Positions 1 to 7,641 are shown, counted from the stretch's first letter. The stretch is 23,323 nt of DNA from Prevotellaceae bacterium UBA4336 (GCA_002394305.1 DGTM01000003.1:37595-60917); one strand, 5' to 3'. Program-made: numbers and translations. Notes: generated from the letters alone by a model not told the origin.

Positions 1-84
1 GAAGAGCCTAACGCTTTTTTCAGAAGAGCCTAACGCTTTTTTCCGAAGAGCACGGCGCTTATTTCGGAAGAGCACGGCGCTTCA
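1..84. repeat. 22-bp tandem repeat, four copies, at the 3' end of cmk
   Basis: Four copies of a 22-base unit start at 1, 23, 45 and 67; the last is cut short. Each begins GAAGAGC and has CGCTT near its middle. The first two copies share CCTAACGC and a run of six T; the last two carry CACGGCGC instead, so the array is two pairs of near-identical units. The last copy runs into the cmk stop codon (82-84, read on the minus strand). The array may continue beyond position 1. No function is known; it could be part of the cmk mRNA 3' end. Confidence 0.85.
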
Positions 85-774
85 GTCCTCGCCTGCCGCT
101 CTGTGGTACTGCTCCAGCAGCCATGCCTTCTGCTCGGGGATGGTCATGTTGCTGTTGTCGAGCACGATGGCGTCGTCGGCCTGGCGGAGCGGACTGATGG
201 CACGGGTGGAGTCGATGCGGTCGCGCTCGATGATGTTGGCCCGAATCTCGTCAAGGCTGCATGTCTCGCCCTTAGCCGTGAGCTCGTCGTAGCGGCGCTG
301 GGCACGCACGTCGGCACTGGCCGTGACGAAGACCTTCAGCTCGGCATCGGGGAAGACGACGGTCCCGATGTCGCGCCCGTCCATGATGACACCCTTTGCC
401 TCGCCCATCAGGCGCTGCATGTCCACCATCGCCTCGCGCACAAAGCCCAGCGTGGCAATGGGGCTGACCCACTTCGAGACCTCCATCGTGCGTATCTCCT
501 TTTCCACGCACACGCCGTTCAGATAGGTGTCGGGGCGACCCGTCTCTTCGTTCAGGCGGAAGGTTATCATGATGTCGGGCATGCTCTGGCGCAGCGCCTC
601 CTCGTTGATGCCGGCAGCGGTGATCAGGCCGTTCCGCAGGGCGAAGAGCGTCACGGAGCGGTACATCGCGCCCGTGTCGATATATATGTATCCGATCTCC
701 TTGGCAAGGTCCTTTGCCATCGTGCTCTTGCCGCACGAAGAATGGCCGTCGATGGCGATGGTGATGAGCTTCAT
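82..774 (-). CDS. cmk: Cytidylate kinase
   Basis: Transfers phosphate from ATP to CMP or dCMP in the cytoplasm, feeding pyrimidine nucleotide synthesis. The 230-residue length fits the family. The N-terminus has a P-loop, GHSSCGKST at residues 10-18, in the form usual in Bacteroidetes, followed by IDTGAMYRS, which belongs to the nucleotide-monophosphate kinase fold. The later segment MDGRDIGTVVFPDAELK is the CMP-kinase signature, and an arginine-rich lid (RAQRRYDE) follows. The start codon lies 14 bases after the porQ stop, so the two genes are probably one minus-strand transcript. The stop codon lies in a tandem repeat. The sequence before the start is very AT-rich. Confidence 0.96.
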   Translation of the reverse strand: MKLITIAIDGHSSCGKSTMAKDLAKEIGYIYIDTGAMYRSVTLFALRNGLITAAGINEEALRQSMPDIMITFRLNEETGRPDTYLNGVCVEKEIRTMEVSKWVSPIATLGFVREAMVDMQRLMGEAKGVIMDGRDIGTVVFPDAELKVFVTASADVRAQRRYDELTAKGETCSLDEIRANIIERDRIDSTRAISPLRQADDAIVLDNSNMTIPEQKAWLLEQYHRAAGED

Positions 775-788
775 AATATAATAATGTC

Positions 789-1796
789 TTATTCTCTTGT
801 CTTGGCAAAGTTATAGGCCAGCGTGAAGGCCAGCGTGGGAGCACTGACGTGATACTTGGCATAGGCGATGCCCAGCTTCAGCCGCTTCAGGTTGATGCCG
901 CCGCCGAACGACAGGCCTGCCGCATGCGACGAGCCCGCCGCCGTCATCTCGTAGCCGCGCCGGAAGTTGTAGCCCAGCCCTACGTAGAACTTGTCGGAAG
1001 GCAGGAACTCCGCAGCCAGCACAAAGTGGTTGATGAAGATGCTGCCGGCCTTGAGCTTCGTGCCCGTGGTGAAGTAGTCGTCCGACGTCCAGCGCGTCAG
1101 GTCGACCATCGTCAGGGAGATGCGGATGGGGGCGTGTCCCAGCGACTTCGTGATGCCTATCTCCAGGTCGGCAGGCAGGCGGTCGCGGGTCTCGGCGAAG
1201 CTCTTCACCTGTCCGCCAAGGTTGCGTGCTGCCATCGAGACCGAGAAGTCCTGGTCCTCGTCGTAGTAGTTGAGCCCCAGGTCGGCAGCCAGGGCACACG
1301 ACGTGTAGGGCCCGTAGTGCGAATAGATGAACTTGGCAGTGACGCCGCCTGCCCAGCGTTCGCTCAGGATGTGGCTGTACTGGCCTGCAATGCAGAGGTC
1401 CAGAGGCTTGAACTCCCCGACGATCTCGCCGGAAAGCAACGTCTCCTTCGTCGAGCCGTAACCCACGAACTGCACGTTCGCACCCCAGGCTCCGCGCTCG
1501 CCCACATGCTGCGAATAGGCTGCAGCTCCGGTGTTGGTGCCCTGCAGGTAGGTCATGAACGAGAACCCCACCGTGTGGTTGCTGACGCCGGTCAGCAGAG
1601 CAGGATTCTGTATCGCCAGCGAAATGTCGTCCTCCACCAGCGAGATATTCTTGCCGCCGAGCGCAGTGGAATGGGCCGAAACGGGCAGGTTCAGGAAATT
1701 GAACACACTGCCGCTTTCCTGTGCCGCCGCGGAAGGAATCAGCCCGAAGCAAACAGGAAGAAGCAAGTAACGTCGTATTTTTGTCTTTATCTTCAT
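789..1796 (-). CDS. porQ: Type IX secretion system protein PorQ (outer-membrane beta-barrel)
   Basis: A 335-residue exported protein with a signal peptide (basic start, hydrophobic core at about 10-20, cleavage after SAAA, mature end at QESGS). The mature N-terminus, with FNFLNLPVSAHSTALGG, is characteristic of the PorQ/PorV group of FadL-like barrels. The rest alternates short strands, with many glycines and aromatics, and ends in a strand-like LAYNFAKTRE. PorQ is a component of the type IX secretion machinery at the outer membrane; its exact role is less settled than that of PorV. No other por gene is in the window. The start is supported by GGAGG at 1803-1807 (minus strand), a clear Shine-Dalgarno, which is uncommon in this phylum. 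cmk follows in the same direction. Confidence 0.9.
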   Translation of the reverse strand: MKIKTKIRRYLLLPVCFGLIPSAAAQESGSVFNFLNLPVSAHSTALGGKNISLVEDDISLAIQNPALLTGVSNHTVGFSFMTYLQGTNTGAAAYSQHVGERGAWGANVQFVGYGSTKETLLSGEIVGEFKPLDLCIAGQYSHILSERWAGGVTAKFIYSHYGPYTSCALAADLGLNYYDEDQDFSVSMAARNLGGQVKSFAETRDRLPADLEIGITKSLGHAPIRISLTMVDLTRWTSDDYFTTGTKLKAGSIFINHFVLAAEFLPSDKFYVGLGYNFRRGYEMTAAGSSHAAGLSFGGGINLKRLKLGIAYAKYHVSAPTLAFTLAYNFAKTRE

Positions 1797-1910
1797 AAAT
1801 CGCCTCCAAAGTTAAAGCTTTTTTTGTCAATATCCGCCATTGAGAGCACAAAAACACCCGTAAAAGGAAAAAAAAGGGATTTTCGTGTACGCCAAATAAA
1901 AAAAATGACG

Positions 1911-1918
1911 TAAATTTG
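1911..1918 (+). promoter_or_regulatory. Putative -7 promoter element of the TonB gene
   Basis: TAAATTTG matches the Bacteroidetes sigma-ABfr -7 consensus TAnnTTTG exactly and lies 45 bases before the TonB start codon, in the AT-rich gap between the divergent porQ and TonB genes. No good -33 TTTG was found at the right spacing, so this is a moderate call. Confidence 0.55.
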
Positions 1919-1963
1919 TGGCACTAACAATGTGTTTAGGCAATAAAAACAATAAAATAAAAT

Positions 1964-2677
1964 ATGGAAGCTAACAAAACTGTTAACGAAGAGCTGCAGA
2001 GTCAGAAGTCGACCAATATCCTCATCGGATACGTACTGGCCCTCGCACTCATGTTCGTTGCCTTCGAGTACACCCAGCGCGAGGTGAAGGTAGTAGAGGA
2101 AGAGAAGATTTACGATTTCAAGATGGAAGAGGACATGATCCCCATCACACAGCAACAGGAAGTGATGGCACCTCCCCCAGCAGCAGCGCCCACCGTCATG
2201 GAGTTCATCAACGAGGTCGAGGACGACACCGAGATTCCTGAGGAAGAGATAGAGAGCAGCGAGGAAATGAACCAAGCCATCACCACCGTGGTGGGCACCG
2301 GTGCTCCCAGCGCTGTCGTGACCGGACCCGTCGGACCCGTCGTTGAAGCCGACGATGACGACCGCATCTACGAAATGGTAGAGGAGAACGCACAGTTCCC
2401 CGGCGGCGAAGCTGAATGCTTCAAGTGGCTGAGCGAACACATCAAATATCCCAGCATCTGCCAGGAGCAGGGCGTACAGGGACGCGTCATCGTCGCCTTC
2501 GTGGTCAACCGCGACGGCTCCATCGTCGACGTCAAGACCCTCCGCACCCCCGACCCCAACCTCGCCAAGGAAGCAGAGCGCGTCGTGAAGATGATGCCCA
2601 AGTGGAAGCCTGCACGCCAGGGTAACAAGACCGTGCGTTCGCGCTTCAACCTGCCCGTCATGTTCCGCCTGAACTAA
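1964..2677 (+). CDS. tonB: Energy transducer TonB
   Basis: Couples the inner-membrane ExbB/ExbD proton channel to TonB-dependent outer-membrane transporters. The 237 residues fall into three parts: a short cytoplasmic start and one membrane anchor at about residues 21-38; a periplasmic linker rich in Glu, Asp and Pro (PPPAAAP at about 70, then long acidic stretches); and a C-terminal TonB domain from about 150 (FPGGEAECFKWL, then GRVIVAFVVNRDGSI and VVKMMPKWKPA, ending in the strand NLPVMFRLN). This order, with an FPGG-type domain start, is typical of Bacteroidetes TonB proteins. It has its own terminator and lies about 2.2 kb before exbB/exbD. Bacteroidetes have many TonB paralogues, so its partner transporter is unknown. 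Confidence 0.88.
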   Translation: MEANKTVNEELQSQKSTNILIGYVLALALMFVAFEYTQREVKVVEEEKIYDFKMEEDMIPITQQQEVMAPPPAAAPTVMEFINEVEDDTEIPEEEIESSEEMNQAITTVVGTGAPSAVVTGPVGPVVEADDDDRIYEMVEENAQFPGGEAECFKWLSEHIKYPSICQEQGVQGRVIVAFVVNRDGSIVDVKTLRTPDPNLAKEAERVVKMMPKWKPARQGNKTVRSRFNLPVMFRLN

Positions 2678-2721
2678 AGGCAGCCATCCAAACAAGGCAC
2701 AGACCCACAAGACACAACTGG

Positions 2722-2752
2722 GAGGCTGTTCGCTTTTCTCGCGGACAGCCTC
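2722..2752 (+). terminator. Terminator hairpin after the TonB gene
   Basis: A 12-base-pair stem, GAGGCTGTTCGC (2722-2733) with GCGGACAGCCTC (2741-2752) and one U-G wobble, encloses a seven-base pyrimidine loop. It starts 44 bases after the TonB stop. The following TCTTGC is only a weak U tract, but stem strength and position favour a terminator. Confidence 0.7.
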
Positions 2753-2779
2753 TCTTGCAATAAGGCACCCCATATAAGA

Positions 2780-2878
2780 CCTATAAGTCTCATAAGTCCT
2801 ATAAGTCCTATAAGACCTATAAGTCCCATAAGTCCCATAAGTCCTATAAGTCTCATAAGTCCCATACGACCTATATAT
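2780..2878. repeat. 9-bp tandem repeat, about 10-11 units, upstream of the polyprenyl synthase gene
   Basis: The unit is CCTATAAGT with variants CCCATAAGT, CTCATAAGT and CCTATAAGA, in perfect 9-base phase from 2780 to 2869. It then decays into TATATATAATATAATA directly before the start codon at 2888. It occupies the 5' flank of the polyprenyl synthase gene. Copy number could vary by slippage and so change the leader length. No promoter box is recognisable within it. Confidence 0.9.
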
Positions 2879-2887
2879 AATATAATA

Positions 2888-3862
2888 ATGTATAACAGCG
2901 ACCAACTCCTCCAGATGGTAAACACTGCCATCGCCGCCATGCCCCTCGAGCGTGAGCCCCAAGGACTCTACGCCCCCATACGCTACGTCCTCTCGCTCGG
3001 AGGCAAACGCATCCGCCCCGTACTCATGCTCGCAGCCTACAACCTCTACCAAGAGGACGTACAGCCCTGCCTCATGCCAGCCATCGGGCTCGAGACGTAC
3101 CACAACTTCACACTCCTGCACGACGACCTCATGGACCGCGCAGAAGTGCGACGCGGCAAAGCCTGCGTGCACCGCAAGTGGGACGACAACACCGCCATCC
3201 TCAGCGGCGACAACATGCTGGTGCTCGCCTTCCGCTACATGATGCAGTGCGACAAGGAGAAGATGCCAGCCGTCATGAACATCTTCTCGCAGACAGCCAT
3301 CGAGATAGACGAAGGACAACAGTACGACATCGACTTCGAGACACGCAGCGACGTGACCGAAGCCGAGTACATCGAAATGATACGCCTCAAGACATCCGTC
3401 CTGCTGGCATGCGCCCTGCAGATAGGCGCCACACTGGCCGGCGCACCAGAGCAGGATGCCAGCACACTCTATCGCTTCGGCGAACGCATCGGACTTGCCT
3501 TCCAGCTCCAGGACGACTACCTCGACGTCTATGGCGACCCCGCCGTCTTCGGCAAGAAAATCGGCGGCGACATCCTCTGCGACAAAAAGACCTTCATGCT
3601 CATCAACGCCCTGCGCAATGCCTCCGGCCAGGACCTCGCACAGCTGCAGCACTGGATCGGCAACAAAGACTGCGAGCCGCAAGAGAAGATACAAGCCGTC
3701 ACAGCCCTCTACACAAAGATCGGCGTCGACCGCATGGCACAGGAACGCATGGACGCCTACTTCGCCCAGGCCGAAGCCAGCCTCGACGAAGTCCGGCTGC
3801 CCGAACAGCGGAAGCAGATGCTGCGCAGCCTCGCACACGGACTCATGGGACGCCAGAGCTGA
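2888..3862 (+). CDS. Polyprenyl diphosphate synthase (FPP/GGPP/longer-chain type)
   Basis: Condenses isopentenyl diphosphate onto an allylic diphosphate to give linear isoprenoid diphosphates in the cytoplasm. The 324-residue protein carries both aspartate-rich motifs: DDLMD at residues 79-83, within NFTLLHDDLMDRAEVRRGK, and DDYLD at 209-213, within FQLQDDYLD. GGKRIRP near residue 38 binds diphosphate, and a KK-T-L segment follows the second motif. The first motif has the plain DDxxD spacing. Chain length cannot be read with confidence; the phenylalanine five residues before it would favour a short product. tatD follows after 6 bases, so the two are probably cotranscribed. The start codon sits at the end of a 9-bp tandem repeat and lacks a Shine-Dalgarno. 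Confidence 0.9.
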   Translation: MYNSDQLLQMVNTAIAAMPLEREPQGLYAPIRYVLSLGGKRIRPVLMLAAYNLYQEDVQPCLMPAIGLETYHNFTLLHDDLMDRAEVRRGKACVHRKWDDNTAILSGDNMLVLAFRYMMQCDKEKMPAVMNIFSQTAIEIDEGQQYDIDFETRSDVTEAEYIEMIRLKTSVLLACALQIGATLAGAPEQDASTLYRFGERIGLAFQLQDDYLDVYGDPAVFGKKIGGDILCDKKTFMLINALRNASGQDLAQLQHWIGNKDCEPQEKIQAVTALYTKIGVDRMAQERMDAYFAQAEASLDEVRLPEQRKQMLRSLAHGLMGRQS

Positions 3863-3868
3863 AGACGC

Positions 3869-4684
3869 ATGATAGACACACACAGCCACATCTACGAACC
3901 GGAGTTCAACGCCGACCGCGAAGACGTCGTGCAGCGCGCACGCCAAGCCGGAGTAGAACACATCCTGCTGCCAAACATCAACGCCGACAGCATCACCCCC
4001 ATGCTCGAGCTTTGCCGACGGCACCCCGGCTACTGCCACCCCATGCTCGGGTTGCACCCCGAAGACGTGAAGCCCGACACCTATCTCCAGGTCCTTTCCG
4101 ACATGGAGAAGCGGCTGGCCGACCCCGACCACCCCTTCATCGCCATCGGCGAAGTGGGGCTCGACTACTACTGGGACAACAGCAATGCCCAGGAACAGGA
4201 AGCCGCCTTCCGAACACAAATCGAATGGGCCGTCCGCCACAGCCTGCCCCTCGTGATACATGCCCGCTCGGCACATCGGCAGCTCGTGGCAGCCATGACA
4301 GAGTATCGCGGCGAAGCCCTCACCGGCATCTTCCATTGCTTTGGAGGCACAGCCGACGAGGCACAGGAGCTCCTCCAGTTCCCCGGCTTCATGCTCGGCA
4401 TCGGCGGCGTAGTGACATACAAGAAGAACATCCTGCCCGAAACACTCACAGCCGTACCCCTGGAACGCATCGTGCTCGAAACCGATGCACCCTACCTTGC
4501 TCCCGTACCCTATCGGGGCAAGCGAAACGAGAGCGCCTACATCGTCGAAGTGCTTCGCAAAATAGCATATATATACAATGTAAGCGAGCAGGAAGCCGAA
4601 AGTGTCACAAACAACAACACAAAACGCATATTTCCGTGCCTGAACAAGCCGGAAGACATCAAACGCAGCAAAAAAAACGCATAA
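3869..4684 (+). CDS. tatD: TatD-family metal-dependent hydrolase (putative DNase)
   Basis: A 271-residue TIM-barrel amidohydrolase of the TatD/YcfH group. All expected metal ligands are visible: HSH at residues 5-7, Glu95 in GEVGLDYY, His131 in VIHAR, His156 in FHCFGG, and Asp206 in ETDAPYLAP. Family members studied elsewhere are metal-dependent 3'-5' exonucleases or D-aminoacyl-tRNA-deacylase-like enzymes, so the DNase function is inferred. It begins 6 bases after the polyprenyl synthase stop. The C-terminal tail after about residue 255 is rich in Lys and Asn and is encoded by AT-richer sequence, unlike the rest of the gene. Confidence 0.92.
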   Translation: MIDTHSHIYEPEFNADREDVVQRARQAGVEHILLPNINADSITPMLELCRRHPGYCHPMLGLHPEDVKPDTYLQVLSDMEKRLADPDHPFIAIGEVGLDYYWDNSNAQEQEAAFRTQIEWAVRHSLPLVIHARSAHRQLVAAMTEYRGEALTGIFHCFGGTADEAQELLQFPGFMLGIGGVVTYKKNILPETLTAVPLERIVLETDAPYLAPVPYRGKRNESAYIVEVLRKIAYIYNVSEQEAESVTNNNTKRIFPCLNKPEDIKRSKKNA

Positions 4685-4731
4685 AACAAAACTTTTTGCC
4701 TAAAAGCCATGGCTGTATAAGAAAAAAAAGG

Positions 4732-4739
4732 TATTTTTG
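4732..4739 (+). promoter_or_regulatory. Putative -7 promoter element of tRNA-Ser (and perhaps the exb operon)
   Basis: TATTTTTG matches TAnnTTTG and lies 51 bases before the tRNA, in the AT-rich gap after tatD. A TTTG occurs at 4695-4698, but the spacing to the -7 box is too long. No other box was found between the tRNA and exbB. Confidence 0.55.
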
Positions 4740-4790
4740 TAGTCGGAAAGTGCAAAATGAGGCATAACCGCCCCGCTTTGCGCCCCAAAA

Positions 4791-4878
4791 GGAGAGATGC
4801 TCGAGTGGCTGAAGAGGCACGCCTGGAAAGCGTGTGACCGTCAAAAGCGGTTCGCGAGTTCGAATCTCGCTCTCTCCG
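4791..4878 (+). tRNA. tRNA-Ser (anticodon GGA)
   Basis: A complete class II tRNA. The acceptor stem GGAGAGA (4791-4797) pairs with TCTCTCC (4871-4877), with discriminator G at 4878. The anticodon stem CACGC/GCGTG encloses the loop CTGGAAA, with anticodon GGA at 4825-4827, reading UCC and UCU. A long variable arm (ACCGTCAAAAGCGGT region) is typical of tRNA-Ser. The T arm is GCGAG-TTCGAAT-CTCGC. The 3' CCA is not encoded. Confidence 0.97.
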
Positions 4879-4929
4879 CAACAAAACAATAAACAAATAA
4901 AATCTACAAACATCTAAACAAACTACACA

Positions 4930-5772
4930 ATGAAAAAGTTATTTGCAATTATTGCAATGGTTGCTGCCTGCTCTTTCGGAGCAACATCATCTGTTATGGC
5001 TCAAGAGGACGACACAGCTGCTACCGAAGTGGTAGACAGCGCCGCCGTTGATACAGCCGCTGTGGAATCTGCTGCCGAGGAAGAGACAGTCGAAGCTGCT
5101 CCCATCGTAGAAGAAGAGAACGAAGGCATCTTCAAGACCCTCAAGACAAAGTACATCGAAGGTGACGCAGGCTTCATGTCACTCGTAGCCATCGCCCTCG
5201 TACTGGGTCTCGCATTCTGCATCGAGCGCGTCGTATATCTGACCCTCGCCCAGATCAACACCCGCAAGTTCATGAAGGAACTCGCCGACCTCGTAGCCGC
5301 CGGCAAGATTGCCAACGCCATCGAGAAGTGCAAGGGCACACGCGGCCCCGTGGCACAGGTGAGCCGCAAGGCAATGGAATGCCTCGACAGTAACGACCGC
5401 AACGACATTGCCACCATCGAGCGCACCATCAACATGGAGGCAGAAGTGCAGGGCACATACCTCGAGGAGAACTGCTCCTGGATTACCCTCTTCATCGCCA
5501 TGGCTCCGTCACTCGGCTTCCTCGGCACCGTGATTGGTATGGTAATGGCCTTCGACGACATCCAGCGCGCAGGCGACATCAGCCCGACAGTCGTTGCAGG
5601 CGGTATGAAGGTCGCACTTATCACCACCATCTTCGGTATCATCGTAGCCCTCGTGCTGCAGCTCTTCTACAACTACATCCTCTCCAAGGTCGAAGCACTG
5701 ACCAGCAACATGGAGGAAGCAGCTCAGGAACTGCTCGTCATGTGCGTCAAGAGCGACAAGTGCAAGAAGTAA
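4930..5772 (+). CDS. exbB: ExbB/TolQ/MotA-family proton channel protein
   Basis: Forms, with ExbD, the inner-membrane proton channel that energises TonB. The 280-residue protein starts with a cleavable-looking signal sequence (to about residue 24, ending VMAQ). A very acidic, alanine-rich periplasmic stretch to about 65 follows, then a transmembrane helix at about 82-104. The MotA/TolQ/ExbB domain covers about 100-270, with the conserved APSLGFLGTVIGMVMAF and a last helix around ALITTIFGIIVALVLQLF. The long acidic N-terminal extension is common in Bacteroidetes ExbB. It begins 51 bases after tRNA-Ser with no visible terminator or promoter between them. It heads the operon that continues to the two exbD genes. 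Confidence 0.93.
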   Translation: MKKLFAIIAMVAACSFGATSSVMAQEDDTAATEVVDSAAVDTAAVESAAEEETVEAAPIVEEENEGIFKTLKTKYIEGDAGFMSLVAIALVLGLAFCIERVVYLTLAQINTRKFMKELADLVAAGKIANAIEKCKGTRGPVAQVSRKAMECLDSNDRNDIATIERTINMEAEVQGTYLEENCSWITLFIAMAPSLGFLGTVIGMVMAFDDIQRAGDISPTVVAGGMKVALITTIFGIIVALVLQLFYNYILSKVEALTSNMEEAAQELLVMCVKSDKCKK

Positions 5773-5809
5773 TTTGGATTTGAGATTAGGGTACAGAGTC
5801 ATGGCTTTT

Positions 5810-5858
5810 AACCCTGACTCCCGACTCTTAACTCTTAACTCTTAATTCATAAATGAAG
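5810..5858. repeat. Heptameric degenerate repeat between exbB and the next gene
   Basis: Seven 7-base units in phase. Three are exact ACTCTTA copies at 5824-5844; diverged units flank them on both sides (AACCCTG, ACTCCCG before; ATTCATA, AATGAAG after). It fills the end of the 93-base gap and stops 7 bases before the next start codon. It is the same class of 7-bp-period repeat seen at six other places in this window. Confidence 0.8.
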
Positions 5859-5865
5859 TAGAACT

Positions 5866-6351
5866 ATGAAGATTGAAAAGATATCAAGTCGCGTGCTGAT
5901 GTGCTGTGTTGCGCTGATTGTTGTATGCTTCGCAGCCTTTCTGCTCATCGGCTATGACAATCCTGTGGGCGAATACAACGAGCCTATGCTCACCGACGTC
6001 ATCATGTGGCTCATGTATGTGCTCACCGCTGTGACGGCCGCTCTCACGGTATGGTCACTGGTCCGCAGCGCACAGAGCAACAAGGGCAACGACCCTGCTG
6101 CCACCACGGGCGTTCCGGGCGGAAAGATTATTATGTGCACAACATGCCTGACCATCGCATCATTCGTTATCGGATGGCTGTGCGGACTTGGCGAGAAGGA
6201 CTTCACTGCCACCGACGGCACCGTGACCACGGCAGGCTGGGTGACTGTAGTCGACGCCTTCTGCATCAGCATGGGCATACTGTTCGTGGCAGCAGCTATT
6301 GCTGTCGTGGTTAGCATGACAGGAGTCATGACAAAGAGCGCAAGTAAGTAA
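5866..6351 (+). CDS. Conserved-looking inner-membrane protein of the exb operon, function unknown
   Basis: A 161-residue protein with four predicted membrane helices at about 10-30, 45-66, 88-107 and 125-150. No catalytic motif is recognised. Cysteines occur in helix regions (CCVAL near the start, CTTC near 85). It lies between exbB and the first exbD, in the same direction, with 24 bases to exbD. A small membrane protein in this position is a recurring arrangement in Bacteroidetes ExbB/ExbD operons, which suggests an accessory subunit of the TonB-energising complex. That role is inference. Confidence 0.82.
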   Translation: MKIEKISSRVLMCCVALIVVCFAAFLLIGYDNPVGEYNEPMLTDVIMWLMYVLTAVTAALTVWSLVRSAQSNKGNDPAATTGVPGGKIIMCTTCLTIASFVIGWLCGLGEKDFTATDGTVTTAGWVTVVDAFCISMGILFVAAAIAVVVSMTGVMTKSASK

Positions 6352-6375
6352 ACAGACCTAATAAAAGAAAAAGAT

Positions 6376-6978
6376 ATGGCAAAGAAGAAAAAGAAGATGC
6401 CGGGCTTGAACACCAGTTCTACGGCCGATATCTCCTTCATGTTGCTCATCTTCTTCCTGGTCACAACCTCAATGGACACGGACCAGGGGTTGGCACGACG
6501 CCTGCCCCAGCCGCCAGATCCGGATCAGGAAGATGCCACTATGGACATCAAGAGCCGCAACATCCTCTACGTCCGCATCAATGCTGCAGGCCAACTGTGG
6601 ATTAAGGACGAGACAAGTAGTGGAGAAGGCGACTTCCGCGAACTGCGTGCCCGTGTGAAGGAGTTCGTCAAGAACGAGCACAACCTGAGCAAGCTGCCAG
6701 AGAAGCACGTCAAGAACATTGACCTGCTGGGCCAGTGCTTCGTGACGGACAAGCATGTAATCAGCGTACAGACCGACCGCGGCACGCCTTACAACGCTTA
6801 CTTCCAGGTGCAGAACGAGTTGGTGGCAGCCTACAACGAACTGAGAAACGAACTGGCTAAGCAGAAGTTCGGACGTGAGTTCCAGTATCTCACGGAAGAA
6901 GAAAAGGGTGCAGTAAAGAAGTACTATCCCCAGAACATCTCTGAGGCCGAACCCAAAAAGTATGGAGGAGAACAATAA
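6376..6978 (+). CDS. exbD: ExbD/TolR-family biopolymer transport protein (first copy)
   Basis: Partner of ExbB in the proton-motive-force-driven complex. The 200 residues begin with a poly-lysine cytoplasmic tail. A single transmembrane helix at about 17-33 (ADISFMLLIFFLVTTSM) carries the essential aspartate, Asp18. A periplasmic ExbD domain includes SVQTDRGTPYNAYFQVQNEL. An additional C-terminal stretch after about 155 (rich in Lys, Glu and Tyr) makes it longer than E. coli ExbD (about 140). Its stop codon overlaps the next start by one base (TAATG), so the two exbD genes are probably translationally coupled. Confidence 0.92.
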   Translation: MAKKKKKMPGLNTSSTADISFMLLIFFLVTTSMDTDQGLARRLPQPPDPDQEDATMDIKSRNILYVRINAAGQLWIKDETSSGEGDFRELRARVKEFVKNEHNLSKLPEKHVKNIDLLGQCFVTDKHVISVQTDRGTPYNAYFQVQNELVAAYNELRNELAKQKFGREFQYLTEEEKGAVKKYYPQNISEAEPKKYGGEQ

Positions 6979-7436
6979 TGGCAGGATTCAAGAAAAAAGC
7001 AAGTCGTGAAATGCCGGAGATGAACACTTCATCTCTGCCCGACCTTATCTTTACCATTCTCTTCTTCTTCATGATGGTAACCACGATGCGCGAAGTGACC
7101 CTGAAGGTGAAGTTCGTCATCCCCGCCGGTACCGAGTTGGAAAAGCTGGAGAAGAAGTCGGTAGTATCGTTTATCTACGTCGGTCCTCCCACCGATAACC
7201 TGCGTGCACAGATGGGTAGCAGTACCCGTATTCAGCTGAACGACCGCTATGCAGAGCCGCGCGAAGTAATGGATTTCGTGGCAGCAGAGCGTAAGGGCAT
7301 GACGAATCAGGCAGAGCAGATTATCAGCATCAAGGCCGACCAGCACACACAGATGGGCTACATCACCGACATCAAGGAAGTGCTCCGTAAGTCGTGGGCG
7401 TTGCGTATCAACTACTCAGCCTCACGCAGAAACTGA
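6978..7436 (+). CDS. exbD: ExbD/TolR-family biopolymer transport protein (second copy)
   Basis: A 152-residue paralogue of the preceding protein with the same layout: a basic cytoplasmic start, one membrane helix at about 20-37 (LPDLIFTILFFFMMVTTM) with the proton-relay aspartate Asp22, and a periplasmic domain ending in VLRKSWALRINYSASRRN. The two ExbD proteins differ strongly outside the helix, so they probably form a heteromeric assembly rather than being redundant. It is the last gene of the operon; a terminator follows about 75 bases later. Confidence 0.92.
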   Translation: MAGFKKKASREMPEMNTSSLPDLIFTILFFFMMVTTMREVTLKVKFVIPAGTELEKLEKKSVVSFIYVGPPTDNLRAQMGSSTRIQLNDRYAEPREVMDFVAAERKGMTNQAEQIISIKADQHTQMGYITDIKEVLRKSWALRINYSASRRN

Positions 7437-7509
7437 CAAATTGGCTATGCGTATGAGTCTGGACTGAACAGAGCTTAACGCAGGTCACAATGGCAGAACA
7501 TACAGAAAG

Positions 7510-7541
7510 GCGGTTCTCTCATACAAGGGGGAACCGCTTTT
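7510..7541 (+). terminator. Rho-independent terminator of the exb operon
   Basis: GCGGTTC (7510-7516) pairs with GAACCGC (7531-7537) around a 14-base loop in which TCTC/GGGG can pair further; TTTTATAA follows. It lies about 75 bases after the second exbD stop and about 155 before the methyltransferase gene, separating the two gene groups. Confidence 0.78.
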
Positions 7542-7633
7542 ATAATATATACCGATAAGTTAAAAGATAATAATAAATGCGCTATTCTTGACGGATAACA
7601 GGCACGGAAGACGGAAGAATGAACTTTATTTCG

Positions 7634-7641
7634 TATCTTTG
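7634..7641 (+). promoter_or_regulatory. Putative -7 promoter element of the polyketide-type cluster
   Basis: TATCTTTG is a perfect match to TAnnTTTG, 54 bases before the methyltransferase start codon and after the exb terminator. No clear -33 TTTG lies about 20 bases upstream. The position makes it the likely start of the first cluster transcript. Confidence 0.6.

Noticed and set aside
1807..1814. TAACTTTG on the minus strand before porQ, matching the -7 promoter form
   Set aside because: It is only about 10 bases before the start codon and overlaps the GGAGG ribosome-binding site, so the resemblance is probably fortuitous.
2780..2878. Possible CRISPR array
   Set aside because: Units are 9 bases with no spacers, so it is a simple tandem repeat.
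2674..2940. Small minus-strand frame with Ile-Gly-Leu-Met repeats
   Set aside because: Its sequence is just the 9-bp tandem repeat translated; it has no start context or homology that I recognise.
1793..4336. Very long open frame on the minus strand, antisense to TonB, polyprenyl synthase and most of tatD
   Set aside because: It runs antisense to well-supported genes and through the 9-bp repeat. The product is low-complexity, with repeated Tyr-Arg-Thr-Tyr-like units. Such frames are expected in GC-rich coding DNA.
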